DNA of 64,000 bases. Origin: JAQUCI01 sp964553255 (GTDB lineage Bacteria; Bacillota_I; Bacilli_A; Erysipelotrichales; Erysipelotrichaceae). The notes under the pieces are model-generated. The model searched no databases. It was not told the DNA's origin and saw only the letters and a program-made list of their open reading frames with translations. The first letter of the stretch is position 1. Each line of letters begins with the position of its first letter. The translations under genes were made by a program, and so were the position numbers. Shown here in pieces: positions 1 through 7,707 of the stretch. The stretch is from contig CAZKJS010000004.1 in assembly GCA_964553255.1 (NCBI GenBank), forward strand, positions 1-64,000. Direction: 5' to 3'.

Positions 1-835
1 TGAAACAACTATTCACTATCGCGTCTATGAACCAGATACAGAATTGGTACTAGGAAAAATCCTGCTCATTCATGGTTTAGGTGGTTCAACTTTCTCTTAT
101 GAGACAAACGCCTCTATTTTAGCTCAAGCTGGTTATTTAGTGATCACAATTGATTTACCAGGCTTTGGTTATAGTAGTAGGAATATCAACGAAGACCACG
201 CTCAGACAAATAGAGCTACACAGTTATGGCAACTGCTAGATGAGATTGATCAGAAGGCTCTTTATAATGGCTCTCAAATAAATAGCTGGCACATCGGTGG
301 TCACAGCATGGGTGGTGGAACAGCCGCCGCCATGGCTTATGCTCGTCAAGAAGATGTCTCTTCAATTATCTTGATCGATGGAGCCCTGTTTGAAAATAAT
401 AGAAGTACTACATTTGTGACTTTGCCAATAATATCGCGCATAATCCAAGTGCTGTTAGAACATGTCTTGATCAAGCCAGATCGAATTGAAAGTTTCTTAA
501 CATCAGCCTATGGTAAAACACCTACTAAAGAACAGGTCCTTGGGTATCTGACACCACTTACGTTAAATGGTACCGCCAGAAGTGCTCTTGCTTTACTGAA
601 AACAGCGAAAAACATCCCTGAGGAAAGTCTTAGTGACCTTGATTTACCTGTCTTAGCTTTATGGGGAGAAGATGATGCTTGGGTACCAGTTGAAACGACA
701 ATCAAAATAAAAGACCTACTGCCTCAAACCCAAATAACTGTAATTGAGGGTGCAGGTCACGTTCCAATGGAAACCCACCCGAGAGAATTTAATCAAATTC
801 TGCTTCAATGGCTTACATCTAACTCCACAAACTAA
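1..835 (+). CDS. alpha/beta hydrolase, 5' end cut by window edge
   Basis: The reading frame is open from base 2, so the true start lies upstream of the window; the first residues seen are ETTIHYRVYEP. An alpha/beta-hydrolase fold is clear: oxyanion-hole motif HGLGGS near base 70, nucleophile elbow GHSMGGG (catalytic Ser) near 300-315, Asp in the WGEDDAWVP stretch near 660-690, and His in GAGHVPMETHP near 750-780. The triad Ser-Asp-His is complete, so the enzyme is probably active. Substrate cannot be inferred; lipase, esterase, haloperoxidase-like or proline-iminopeptidase-like enzymes all share this pattern. It converges on the next gene with only 18 bases between stop codons. Confidence 0.85.
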   Translation, partial: ETTIHYRVYEPDTELVLGKILLIHGLGGSTFSYETNASILAQAGYLVITIDLPGFGYSSRNINEDHAQTNRATQLWQLLDEIDQKALYNGSQINSWHIGGHSMGGGTAAAMAYARQEDVSSIILIDGALFENNRSTTFVTLPIISRIIQVLLEHVLIKPDRIESFLTSAYGKTPTKEQVLGYLTPLTLNGTARSALALLKTAKNIPEESLSDLDLPVLALWGEDDAWVPVETTIKIKDLLPQTQITVIEGAGHVPMETHPREFNQILLQWLTSNSTN

Positions 836-853
836 AAACCATCTTATGCATTA

Positions 854-2641
854 CTAGTAATCCAAGTGATCGGGCAAAGCCCCGATCACTATTTTTTGTT
901 TGTCCTTATCAATTATAAAATAGATTCTGAGTAGATCCTTATCTTTACTTCCACCTATCTTTAAGTGTTGATCTAAGATATATTCTTTCTTGATGTTATT
1001 CAAATCATATTTGATCTTACAACTAGCATCAACTAAGGCAAGATTATCAGGTATCCCAGATGGGCTTACATCATATGGTCGATCATAGATCTTACTACAA
1101 CAATTGTTCATTTCTTCTAGACTTAAACCATTAAAAAGATGATCTTGATAGCTAGTATTCAAGAAGTCTAATGCATCACAGATCGTATCGATTGGTACAC
1201 GCTCAGCACTGTTTAATGATAAAAGATCAATGGCCTTGTTGTGGAACTCAAGACTCTCGAAATACTTATTTGACCACTTAACAATATCTGTATGATATTT
1301 AGGACGATCTCGTTTTCTTTCAATATAGCTAAAGTATAAATTTAAGGATTTGTTTTCATTTTTCAAATAGTTGTTTTCTTTAGCTAGACTATTGATCTTA
1401 TTGTTTTGATCCTTAGCACTTTTTCTTAATTGATCAATATTCTCATTTAATTCTTTGATCGTGTCTCTATTACTATTTACATAGCTATCTTTTCGATCTA
1501 ATCGTTCATTTTGTTTTTTTAAAGCATCGATCTTATTTTGAGCCGAATCCAATTCATGTTGAATCTTTAGATACTCTTCTTGATTTTTACTATCCAAATA
1601 GGCAAGTGCTTCTTCCACAAACAAGACATCTTCAAAATCAACAGTTCTATCTAAACACCATTCTGTTTGGTTTTTCTTAAAGCGCTCATCTTCTGTACTT
1701 GGATAATTAGTTATCTTACCACCATATTTAATAGGTTCTAGACAAATAAATTTTCCTTCACTGACAAAGTAACACTTAAATTCTTTACAGAATTCTTTCA
1801 ATAATTCTTTAGGTAATATATAAGTTCGACAATACCCCATATTCCACATCGCTAATTTATGGGTGATGTCGTATTCAAAGCTTTCTACGGGGTTTTTTGA
1901 TTTAGGTGTTTGAGCTTGTATCTGCTCAAGTGGTGATGTTTTCATAAGATATGAATCTAAATTATGATCAATACTTTGATCAAAACCGATTAGCTCTTTA
2001 ATATCTTCAATAAAAATAACTATCGGTAATTGATTCTTAACATTATCATATAGTTTTTTAAGATCTTTGATCTTTTGAATACTATCTAATTTAATATCTA
2101 AACGCGTATCGATATTAATTATTTGTTTTAAACCAAAGTCCTTATTCTTATAGAGTCTAGTTACAGGTGAGAAACGATAGGCTCTCGCTCTTGGTGTCCC
2201 TTCTATATCGGATATCGTTGTTTTAAAAGCACACTTTAATTCATGATCGATGATCCTAAAAGCTAGATCAGATTGAATGATCCGACCAACTATTGGCTCT
2301 TGACCAGTTGTTCCCCGATCCGACTCAATGATCCTAATTGCCCAAAGACCTTCTTTAAAATCTGAGACAACATCTAATGTATAGCCATTATTAATATGCG
2401 TTGACTTAAACATTTCTTCTTTTACTTTCTTGTATTGATCTTCATGAGGTAAGATCAATACTTCAGGTATATCATGTTCTTCTAAGCGATCTCTTATCCA
2501 TTGTAAACATGTTAAAGCAGCGATCTTTAAACCATCAGTTAATGATGTATTTTTATTATTCATCGACCCAAAAAACTGATAAGTAGTATAACTGTAGCTT
2601 TTCTTAAGCTTGATCGCTCTTAAGTGATTATCTTTGGTCAT
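854..2641 (-). CDS. 595-aa coiled-coil protein of unknown function
   Basis: I do not recognise a named family. Visible architecture: an N-terminal globular region (about residues 1-340) with the stretch DFKEGLWAIRIIESDRG and a later RAYRFSPVTRLYKN; a long heptad-rich coiled coil (about 350-440) full of K, E, N and Q; then a helical C-terminal region ending in DLLRIYFIIDKDKQKIVIG followed by ALPDHL. That last strand-rich piece resembles the core of RelE/ParE-type toxins, but this is weak pattern similarity. No signal peptide or membrane segment, so it is cytoplasmic. The start used is ATG at 2641 with an AAGAG site upstream; an internal Met at residue 27 is an alternative. It lies 46 bases downstream of a lipoprotein gene on the same strand, so co-transcription is likely. 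GATC is very frequent here: 33 counted in 1,788 bp. Confidence 0.75.
   Translation of the reverse strand: MTKDNHLRAIKLKKSYSYTTYQFFGSMNNKNTSLTDGLKIAALTCLQWIRDRLEEHDIPEVLILPHEDQYKKVKEEMFKSTHINNGYTLDVVSDFKEGLWAIRIIESDRGTTGQEPIVGRIIQSDLAFRIIDHELKCAFKTTISDIEGTPRARAYRFSPVTRLYKNKDFGLKQIINIDTRLDIKLDSIQKIKDLKKLYDNVKNQLPIVIFIEDIKELIGFDQSIDHNLDSYLMKTSPLEQIQAQTPKSKNPVESFEYDITHKLAMWNMGYCRTYILPKELLKEFCKEFKCYFVSEGKFICLEPIKYGGKITNYPSTEDERFKKNQTEWCLDRTVDFEDVLFVEEALAYLDSKNQEEYLKIQHELDSAQNKIDALKKQNERLDRKDSYVNSNRDTIKELNENIDQLRKSAKDQNNKINSLAKENNYLKNENKSLNLYFSYIERKRDRPKYHTDIVKWSNKYFESLEFHNKAIDLLSLNSAERVPIDTICDALDFLNTSYQDHLFNGLSLEEMNNCCSKIYDRPYDVSPSGIPDNLALVDASCKIKYDLNNIKKEYILDQHLKIGGSKDKDLLRIYFIIDKDKQKIVIGALPDHLDY
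865..897 (+). terminator. Rho-independent terminator inside the 3' end of the convergent gene
   Basis: A perfect 10-bp stem, AGTGATCGGG (865-874) and CCCGATCACT (881-890), with a 6-base loop is followed by ATTTTTTG. It lies 29 bases past the hydrolase stop but within the last codons of the minus-strand gene. Only the plus-strand side has a T-run. Confidence 0.85.
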
Positions 2642-2687
2642 TGATTATAGCTCTTTTCGTATGGTTAATATAAGAAGCTTATTACTA

Positions 2688-3749
2688 CTAATTGCCTATT
2701 ACCCCTGTTACAGGTTGACCATAGCCTGGTGCACCAGCTTCAAGCGGCACAAGATCTGTTCTATTATATTGATTAGGATCTTTCAAATAGTCATCCACAA
2801 AGCTTTGATCCGCTTCAAAGATCTCACCAGAATTGGGATCTTGTAGATAGCCTTTCCCTCTAATATAAGAAATAAACTCGGCATTGGCTGAGTCAACAAC
2901 CTTATTGCGATATGCCCAAGAATCATGAATGATCTGACTTGTTTCATTTAAGGTCTGTTGCATTTGTTTAGCTTGTTCAGTTCCCCACTCGATTAGTTCA
3001 ACCCCTTGATCGATATATTCTTGTTTATAACTAAATGAACCCAAAGCCTGTGTCAATAGTTCCTCATGATAGATCATATCATCAGCTGGCGCAATTATAC
3101 CCGATACCCGATAAGCAGTATAATAACCAGCATCTATCCCATTAGCCGGATAAGTCATGGCATCAACGATTGTTGCGGTAACTAATGCCTCAATTGGATA
3201 ACCATTATTATCTTTCATGTTCAGTCTTAATGTTGATTCATCAAGCGCAGATGGCGCCATCGCTGTGCTTGTTGAGAATTGTTCAACCACATCAAACTCA
3301 TTAAACTGATAAAAATTATGGTTAATACCATAAGCTTGGGCAAAGTATGTAAAGATATTGAAACTATAATACAAGCCCTCTACACTAATATCATAAAGAA
3401 CTGGTGCATCCGCATACATTTGAGCCTGAGGATAACCGCTTTGGGCATACCAAGTCCAGAAGGATTTAGCTTGTTCACTTTTAAGCCACGGACTCATTGT
3501 CCCATAATAAAAGATACTGCGATGAGGATTATTAGGATCATAGGCTCTTAGACCAAAATTCTGGAACTCCCCAACAGTCTCATACACCCAACCTTCAGGT
3601 ATTTGCATCGTAAAACGCGAATCTTCAATGGTAACTAGCTGCTTGATCGTAGCCACACGCTCATTGATCACCAGCTTTTCTTTACCTAAACCACAACCAC
3701 TTAACAACAACAAAAAAATGATCATAATTATCGATTGACGCTTAAACAT
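2688..3749 (-). CDS. putative lipoprotein, 353 aa
   Basis: The N-terminus MFKRQSIIMIIFLLLLSGCG is a lipoprotein signal peptide with lipobox LLSGC, so the mature protein should be attached to the outer face of the membrane. The start at 3749 is chosen over an upstream in-frame start at 3809 because GAGAGG sits at the right distance and the signal peptide begins there. The body starts with a SRFTMQIPEGWVYET stretch of the kind found in PsbP-like or stress-induced lipoproteins, then Tyr/Trp-rich sequence and a Pro/Gly-rich tail (LEAGAPGYGQPVTG). Function unknown. The coiled-coil gene follows 46 bases downstream. A palindromic operator candidate sits about 125 bp upstream of the start. Confidence 0.8.
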   Translation of the reverse strand: MFKRQSIIMIIFLLLLSGCGLGKEKLVINERVATIKQLVTIEDSRFTMQIPEGWVYETVGEFQNFGLRAYDPNNPHRSIFYYGTMSPWLKSEQAKSFWTWYAQSGYPQAQMYADAPVLYDISVEGLYYSFNIFTYFAQAYGINHNFYQFNEFDVVEQFSTSTAMAPSALDESTLRLNMKDNNGYPIEALVTATIVDAMTYPANGIDAGYYTAYRVSGIIAPADDMIYHEELLTQALGSFSYKQEYIDQGVELIEWGTEQAKQMQQTLNETSQIIHDSWAYRNKVVDSANAEFISYIRGKGYLQDPNSGEIFEADQSFVDDYLKDPNQYNRTDLVPLEAGAPGYGQPVTGVIGN

Positions 3750-3774
3750 TATGTTTTTACCTCTCTTTAAGTAT

Positions 3775-3803
3775 AGATTATCACTAATTTTAGAAACAGA
3801 CAA
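3775..3803 (-). promoter_or_regulatory. candidate promoter of the lipoprotein operon
   Basis: Read on the minus strand: TTGTCT, a 17-base spacer, then TAATCT. Both hexamers are imperfect but the spacing is ideal and it precedes the GAGAGG ribosome site and ATG at 3749. Confidence 0.45.
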
Positions 3804-3872
3804 TAACAATCACATAACATTGTTTCATCTACATATTTACTATTACATGCACTAACATCGATCAATCAACTA

Positions 3873-3889
3873 TTTCGATCATAATCGAA
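3873..3889. promoter_or_regulatory. palindromic operator candidate, copy 1
   Basis: TTTCGATCATAATCGAA contains the perfect inverted repeat TTCGAT-N4-ATCGAA. The near-identical TTTCGATCATAGTCGAA occurs at 4778-4794. Both are intergenic, which supports binding of one regulator. It lies about 70-85 bp upstream of the candidate lipoprotein -35 element. Confidence 0.5.
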
Positions 3890-3913
3890 GTAATGATACA
3901 TTTAAGAACCAAT

Positions 3914-3928
3914 ATCGACTATGATAAA
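3914..3928 (-). promoter_or_regulatory. operator-like half site
   Basis: On the minus strand this reads TTTATCATAGTCGAT, sharing ATCATAGTCGA with the full site at 4778. It is 25 bases from the palindrome at 3873. Confidence 0.35.
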
Positions 3929-3985
3929 AACTCATTACTAACACTAACCTTTGTTTTTAAACAATAACTTTTTATATCCTATTGA

Positions 3986-4420
3986 TCAATCCCAAATACT
4001 ATTATCTTCATCTTCAACTTGTTTTAAACTAAGTTCACGATTTATCAATATTTTTTCTTTCATTGATTGTTCATGCTCTGCATGCATTTCATCATACAAT
4101 TTTTTTGGCATTTTACGGATGAGGCATTCATAGATATTCCCATTAAGAAATTGTTTAAATAGGTATTTTTTACTATCTTCTTTATTCCAAACATAACACC
4201 CTCCAGGTCCACTAACATAAGCAATCGTATAATCATTGTCAATAGCCATGTAGGGCCCACAATGATCTGTCTCAAGGTTAATGATTCGACCATTAATCCA
4301 TAAGCAACCTAATGCCTTTGCTAGTGTTAGGAAATCTTTATAATCATTCTGTTCGACATAGAAATAGATGCTTCGGTTTTCTGTAAGTAGATGTTTTAGT
4401 AAATATTTGTGTATAAGCAT
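3986..4420 (-). CDS. hypothetical protein, 144 aa
   Basis: Not recognised. ATG at 4420 is the chosen start because AAGGAGGGA lies 8-14 bases upstream; the frame is open further up to 4507 but that extension has no comparable ribosome site. The protein is soluble, with an alpha/beta-looking first half (YFYVEQNDYKDFLTLAKALG), a Gly/Cys stretch (VSGPGGCYVWNKED), then a charged helical tail rich in E, K and M. No signal peptide or membrane segment. It is flanked on both sides by intergenic regions with the TTTCGATCATA operator candidates. It could be a lineage-specific orphan. Confidence 0.6.
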   Translation of the reverse strand: MLIHKYLLKHLLTENRSIYFYVEQNDYKDFLTLAKALGCLWINGRIINLETDHCGPYMAIDNDYTIAYVSGPGGCYVWNKEDSKKYLFKQFLNGNIYECLIRKMPKKLYDEMHAEHEQSMKEKILINRELSLKQVEDEDNSIWD

Positions 4421-4777
4421 GTTGATCCCTCCTTGATCATTACCATAAAGGGATAAAGAAAACCCATTACACGATGGGTCAAGTTCCGTTTTAAATATGT
4501 CACCCATCGATCAGCCTTTAGCACCTTGTCAATATTGATAGGTTGCTGTACGGTCATTGGGGCTGTCCCTCACGTACTCTTTATGGTAATTAAATTATAT
4601 GATTAAAGGCGGTGTTTGTAAACAACTAAGTAGCATCTGTTTTTACCAACAACATTATCTATGATATTAAAAGATTGGCCATATACAGGAATTCTCTAAC
4701 TATTTAATATGTCTTTAGTAACACTCAACACCTATAAACCACTAAAAGGTATAGTAACTTACAGATAACAATACGAA

Positions 4778-4794
4778 TTTCGATCATAGTCGAA
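4778..4794. promoter_or_regulatory. palindromic operator candidate, copy 2
   Basis: TTTCGATCATAGTCGAA matches the site at 3873-3889 in 16 of 17 positions. It lies between divergent genes and about 86 bp upstream of the TATAAT of the zinc-ribbon gene. Confidence 0.5.
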
Positions 4795-4817
4795 ATAATT
4801 AGTCTTTTTGATCACAG

Positions 4818-4831
4818 TTTCGATTATAATC
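4818..4831 (+). promoter_or_regulatory. operator-like element, copy 3
   Basis: TTTCGATTATAATC repeats the left half of the palindromes, about 40 bases from the start of copy 2, the same direction and scale as the paired elements at 3873 and 3914. Confidence 0.35.
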
Positions 4832-4983
4832 ATACAACGCACAAGCTCACTTATTATTTTATGTATCATTACTATGGTGTATAATTAATGATATAAGTAA
4901 TACAAAAGCATCCGTACTCATCTTTCTCTATTTATACAATAATCATTATTTAGTTTAGGTAAAACCTAACAAGGAGGAACACG

Positions 4984-5592
4984 ATGTTTTGTAGTCAATG
5001 CGGTAAACAGATAAAAGAAGGTTCTAAGTTCTGCACTTTTTGTGGAACTCCTGTTGCGACAAACCTAGAACCAAATCCAACAGCACCACCAACGCCCACA
5101 AGATCAACAGAAAGAGTTGTTTGGGTCTTTCGGGTGAATCACAAACTAAAATTATTTAAGATCGTACCATGCCATGTTGTCTTTATGGAAGACAAAGTTG
5201 TTTTTGCTTATTTAACACCAGAATTACAAAAATCAGAGAGTGCAAAAGTATCACAAAAGATCAAAGAAGATAAAATAGGCTTCTTTAAAGGAAGTGCAGT
5301 GATGATGAAATATTGGGCTGATTTTGACAAGCGATATTATAATATGAGCTCTAATGAGATCTTAGCTGAAGATCCATCAAATATGATGATTAGCAACCAT
5401 CAAATAGTAAGAGTTACGTTTGATGGAGCTGATACAAGCGATGACGATGATTCAAGTGCTGACAAAGGAAAACTATACTTTGATATTGCTGGTCATGACA
5501 CCCTTAAATTTACGCATGCACTACCCCATGATAGATCGATCAAAGATGTCCTTTTACAGTTATTTGGCAATCGTTTAAAATACAATAAGTAA
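4984..5592 (+). CDS. zinc-ribbon protein, 202 aa
   Basis: The N-terminus has two CxxC knuckles (CSQCGK at residues 3-8 and CTFCGT at about 17-22), the zinc_ribbon_2-type module common in Bacillota. A Pro/Thr-rich linker (about 30-42) leads to a beta-rich domain starting RVVWVFRVNHKLKLFKI, with an acidic DTSDDDDSSAD loop near residue 150; PH-like folds can look like this. No membrane segment. ATG 4984 follows AAGGAGGAACACG. Function unknown; the domain order suggests a small cytoplasmic adaptor rather than an enzyme. It ends in its own terminator. Confidence 0.8.
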   Translation: MFCSQCGKQIKEGSKFCTFCGTPVATNLEPNPTAPPTPTRSTERVVWVFRVNHKLKLFKIVPCHVVFMEDKVVFAYLTPELQKSESAKVSQKIKEDKIGFFKGSAVMMKYWADFDKRYYNMSSNEILAEDPSNMMISNHQIVRVTFDGADTSDDDDSSADKGKLYFDIAGHDTLKFTHALPHDRSIKDVLLQLFGNRLKYNK

Positions 5593-5600
5593 TATCTTTA

Positions 5601-5630
5601 AGACTTCTACTGGCGAGAAGTCTTTTCTTA
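5601..5630 (+). terminator. terminator of the zinc-ribbon gene
   Basis: Stem AGACTTCT (5601-5608) and AGAAGTCT (5616-5623), 7-base loop, then TTTCTT. The next promoter's -35 begins 2 bases after it. Confidence 0.8.
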
Positions 5631-5631
5631 A

Positions 5632-5660
5632 TTGACAAAGTCATATCATATCGTTAATAT
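5632..5660 (+). promoter_or_regulatory. strong sigma-A-type promoter of azlCD
   Basis: TTGACA (5632-5637), 17-base spacer, TAATAT (5655-5660). Predicted transcript start is near 5667, giving a short leader of about 20 bases before the azlC start. Confidence 0.8.
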
Positions 5661-5685
5661 TTTGAGTAATAGTCAGGTAATGATA

Positions 5686-6387
5686 ATGATAGATGATAGC
5701 CCTTCAACAGATACGATCAAGAAAGAAATTCGCCTTGTTTTCCCTTATACAATACCCGTATTGACCGGGTTTTTAATATTAGGAATGACTTATGGTTTGC
5801 TTATGCAGACTAAGGGCTATAACGCTTTCTATTCGACTCTTATGAGTATGCTGGCTTTTTGTGGCAGTATGCAGTTTGTGGCGATTGCCTTACTCACAAC
5901 GATCTTTGATCCCTTGCAGGCTTTTTTACTAAGTTTTATGGTCAATGCTCGGCATATCTTTTATGGGTTAGCGATGTTAAACAAATATAAAGGCATGGGT
6001 AAGATCAAAAACTTTCTAATCTTTACTTTGTGTGATGAAACCTTTTCGATCATCTCTAGTATGGCTATACCTGCTAGTATTAAACCTAAATATTTTTATT
6101 TTTATACTTCTTTACTAAACTATCTATATTGGATCAGTGGTACCTTAATCGGCGGACTACTTGGCAAGATGATCGTTGTTGATATTAGAGGCTTAGATTT
6201 TGTCTTAACCGCCCTTTTTGTTGTATTATTCTTACATCAAATGAAAAGAAAAGAAAATAAGCTTTATGGTTATCTTGGTATTATTGTTACATTAGTATGG
6301 CTTGTGGTATTGGGTCCAAAGAGTTTTATCATTCCCTCAATGATCACTATCTTATCTTTGTTGATCATCAAGGAGCGTGCTTTATGA
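5686..6387 (+). CDS. azlC: AzlC-family branched-chain amino acid exporter, large subunit
   Basis: A 233-aa hydrophobic protein with several membrane segments and typical AzlC features: TIPVLTGFLILGMTYGLLM near the N-terminus, FCGSMQFVAIALL, and the MVNARHIFYGLAM stretch. AzlC with AzlD exports branched-chain amino acids or analogues such as 4-azaleucine. The ATG at 5686 (or 5680) is chosen because the only promoter in front has its predicted transcript start near 5667, which excludes longer versions of the frame. The stop TGA overlaps the azlD ATG (ATGA), so the two are translationally coupled. Confidence 0.85.
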   Translation: MIDDSPSTDTIKKEIRLVFPYTIPVLTGFLILGMTYGLLMQTKGYNAFYSTLMSMLAFCGSMQFVAIALLTTIFDPLQAFLLSFMVNARHIFYGLAMLNKYKGMGKIKNFLIFTLCDETFSIISSMAIPASIKPKYFYFYTSLLNYLYWISGTLIGGLLGKMIVVDIRGLDFVLTALFVVLFLHQMKRKENKLYGYLGIIVTLVWLVVLGPKSFIIPSMITILSLLIIKERAL

Positions 6388-6719
6388 TCTTAACTCCAAT
6401 ACAGACACTGATCATGATCATCGCCATCGCTTTAGGATCGATGTTAACTCGCTTTCTACCGTTTGTATTATTTCCGGAAAAAAAGGCCCCCTCGCAAAAG
6501 CTAATCTTTTTAGGTCAAGCTTTACCACCAGCGATGATGGGACTACTTGTTGTATATTGTTTAAAGGATATCAAGCTTGTTAGTGCTCCTTATGGACTAC
6601 CTGAATTACTAGCGATCATCTTGATCGTTGTCCTTCATAAATGGAAAGAGAATGTCTTGATCAGTATCGGTCTTGGTACTATTTTCTATATCATATTATT
6701 GAATTCTATCTTTATTTAA
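6384..6719 (+). CDS. azlD: AzlD-family branched-chain amino acid exporter, small subunit
   Basis: A 111-aa membrane protein starting at the ATG that overlaps azlC by 4 bases, with AAGGAG about 9 bases upstream. AzlD hallmarks are present: GSMLTRFLPFVLF near residue 20 and LPPAMMGLLVVYCLKD near 55, with four predicted membrane segments. It is the partner of AzlC in export. No leucine-responsive regulator gene is adjacent. Confidence 0.85.
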   Translation: MILTPIQTLIMIIAIALGSMLTRFLPFVLFPEKKAPSQKLIFLGQALPPAMMGLLVVYCLKDIKLVSAPYGLPELLAIILIVVLHKWKENVLISIGLGTIFYIILLNSIFI

Positions 6720-6741
6720 TAAATTCTTAATATACTTATAT

Positions 6742-6770
6742 TTGACAAATAATTCACATAATAATAAAGT
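6742..6770 (+). promoter_or_regulatory. candidate promoter of the NatAB-like operon
   Basis: TTGACA (6742-6747), 17-base spacer, TAAAGT (6765-6770), followed by CGGAGG and the ATG at 6793. The -10 is only 4 of 6. Confidence 0.5.
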
Positions 6771-6792
6771 GAGAAGATACGGAGGTATTTTT

Positions 6793-7707
6793 ATGATATT
6801 GGAATTAAGTAATATCAATAAAAGTTTTTCGGGTAAACAGATCCTACATGATGTATCTTTTACAATTACATCAGGTAAAGCCATGGGCTTTTTAGGACGT
6901 AATGGTGCCGGTAAGACTACAACTATCAGAACATTAATGAATGTCTTTAAAGCTGATAGTGGACAATTTATGATAGACAACAAAAAATTCGATCCTTTAA
7001 ACCATAAGATCGGTTATCTTCCAGAAGAACGTGGTCTTTATGGTAAAGAACCCATACTTGAACAATTGATCTATTTTGGTATGTTACGTGGATCAAGTAG
7101 AAGTGAAACTAAAGCTAGTGCTGAATACTGGTTAGAACGCTTTGAATTAAGTTATGCGAAAGATCATAAACTTGAAACCTTATCAAAAGGTAACCAACAA
7201 AAGATCCAGATTGCCCAAGCCTTATTAAATGACCCAGATATCATTATTCTTGATGAACCCTTTAGTGGTCTTGACCCAGTTAATGCTCAAGTATTGAAAG
7301 ATGTCATCGTGGAATTAATTGAGCAAGAGAAGCTAGTAGTTTTCTCAAGTCATCAAATGAGTTATGTGGAAGAATTCTGTGATGAGATAACGTTGATCGA
7401 CCAAGGTAAAGTCGTCCTTTTTGGTGACCTTAAAACGATCAAGGCTGAAATGGGTAATAAACGTTTACGCTTAAACACTAATAAAATGACTAATGATGAA
7501 CTAAAACAATTATTACAAGCATCGATCAAAGACATCGTGATCGATCAAGATGATACTTCACTGATCATTCAACTGATAAACAACAAGGATAAACAATCCT
7601 TCTTGAATGAACTGATCCAACTAAAGATTGATATTGATTTATTCACTAATTATGAACCAAGTCTTAATGATATCTTTGTAAAGAAAGTAGGTAAAGAAAA
7701 TGTCTAG
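6793..7707 (+). CDS. ABC transporter ATP-binding protein, NatA-like
   Basis: A 304-aa ABC ATPase: Walker A GRNGAGKTT (about residue 37), Q-loop region, signature LSKGNQQKIQIAQ, Walker B IIILDEPFSGLD, and an H-loop His in VVFSSHQMSYVEE. The C-terminal about 80 residues are the usual extension of DrrA/NatA-type ATPases. Start ATG 6793 follows CGGAGG. It overlaps the permease gene by 8 bases, so the two form one exporter. NatAB of Bacillus exports Na+, but drug or lipid exporters look alike, so the substrate is open. Confidence 0.85.
   Translation: MILELSNINKSFSGKQILHDVSFTITSGKAMGFLGRNGAGKTTTIRTLMNVFKADSGQFMIDNKKFDPLNHKIGYLPEERGLYGKEPILEQLIYFGMLRGSSRSETKASAEYWLERFELSYAKDHKLETLSKGNQQKIQIAQALLNDPDIIILDEPFSGLDPVNAQVLKDVIVELIEQEKLVVFSSHQMSYVEEFCDEITLIDQGKVVLFGDLKTIKAEMGNKRLRLNTNKMTNDELKQLLQASIKDIVIDQDDTSLIIQLINNKDKQSFLNELIQLKIDIDLFTNYEPSLNDIFVKKVGKENV

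Larger units (their letters stand above)
4421..4983. other. 563-bp divergent intergenic region
   Basis: Sits between the 144-aa orphan (minus) and the zinc-ribbon gene (plus). I see no convincing gene. Contents: the open but unsupported 5' extension of the orphan frame, two operator candidates (4778-4794 and 4818-4831), a TATAAT at 4880-4885 that could serve the zinc-ribbon gene without a good -35, and its ribosome site AAGGAGGAA near 4971. Confidence 0.6.

Noticed and set aside
5632..5685. Longer AzlC start at 5632
   Set aside because: That TTG is the -35 TTGACA of a strong promoter, and the predicted transcript begins only near 5667.
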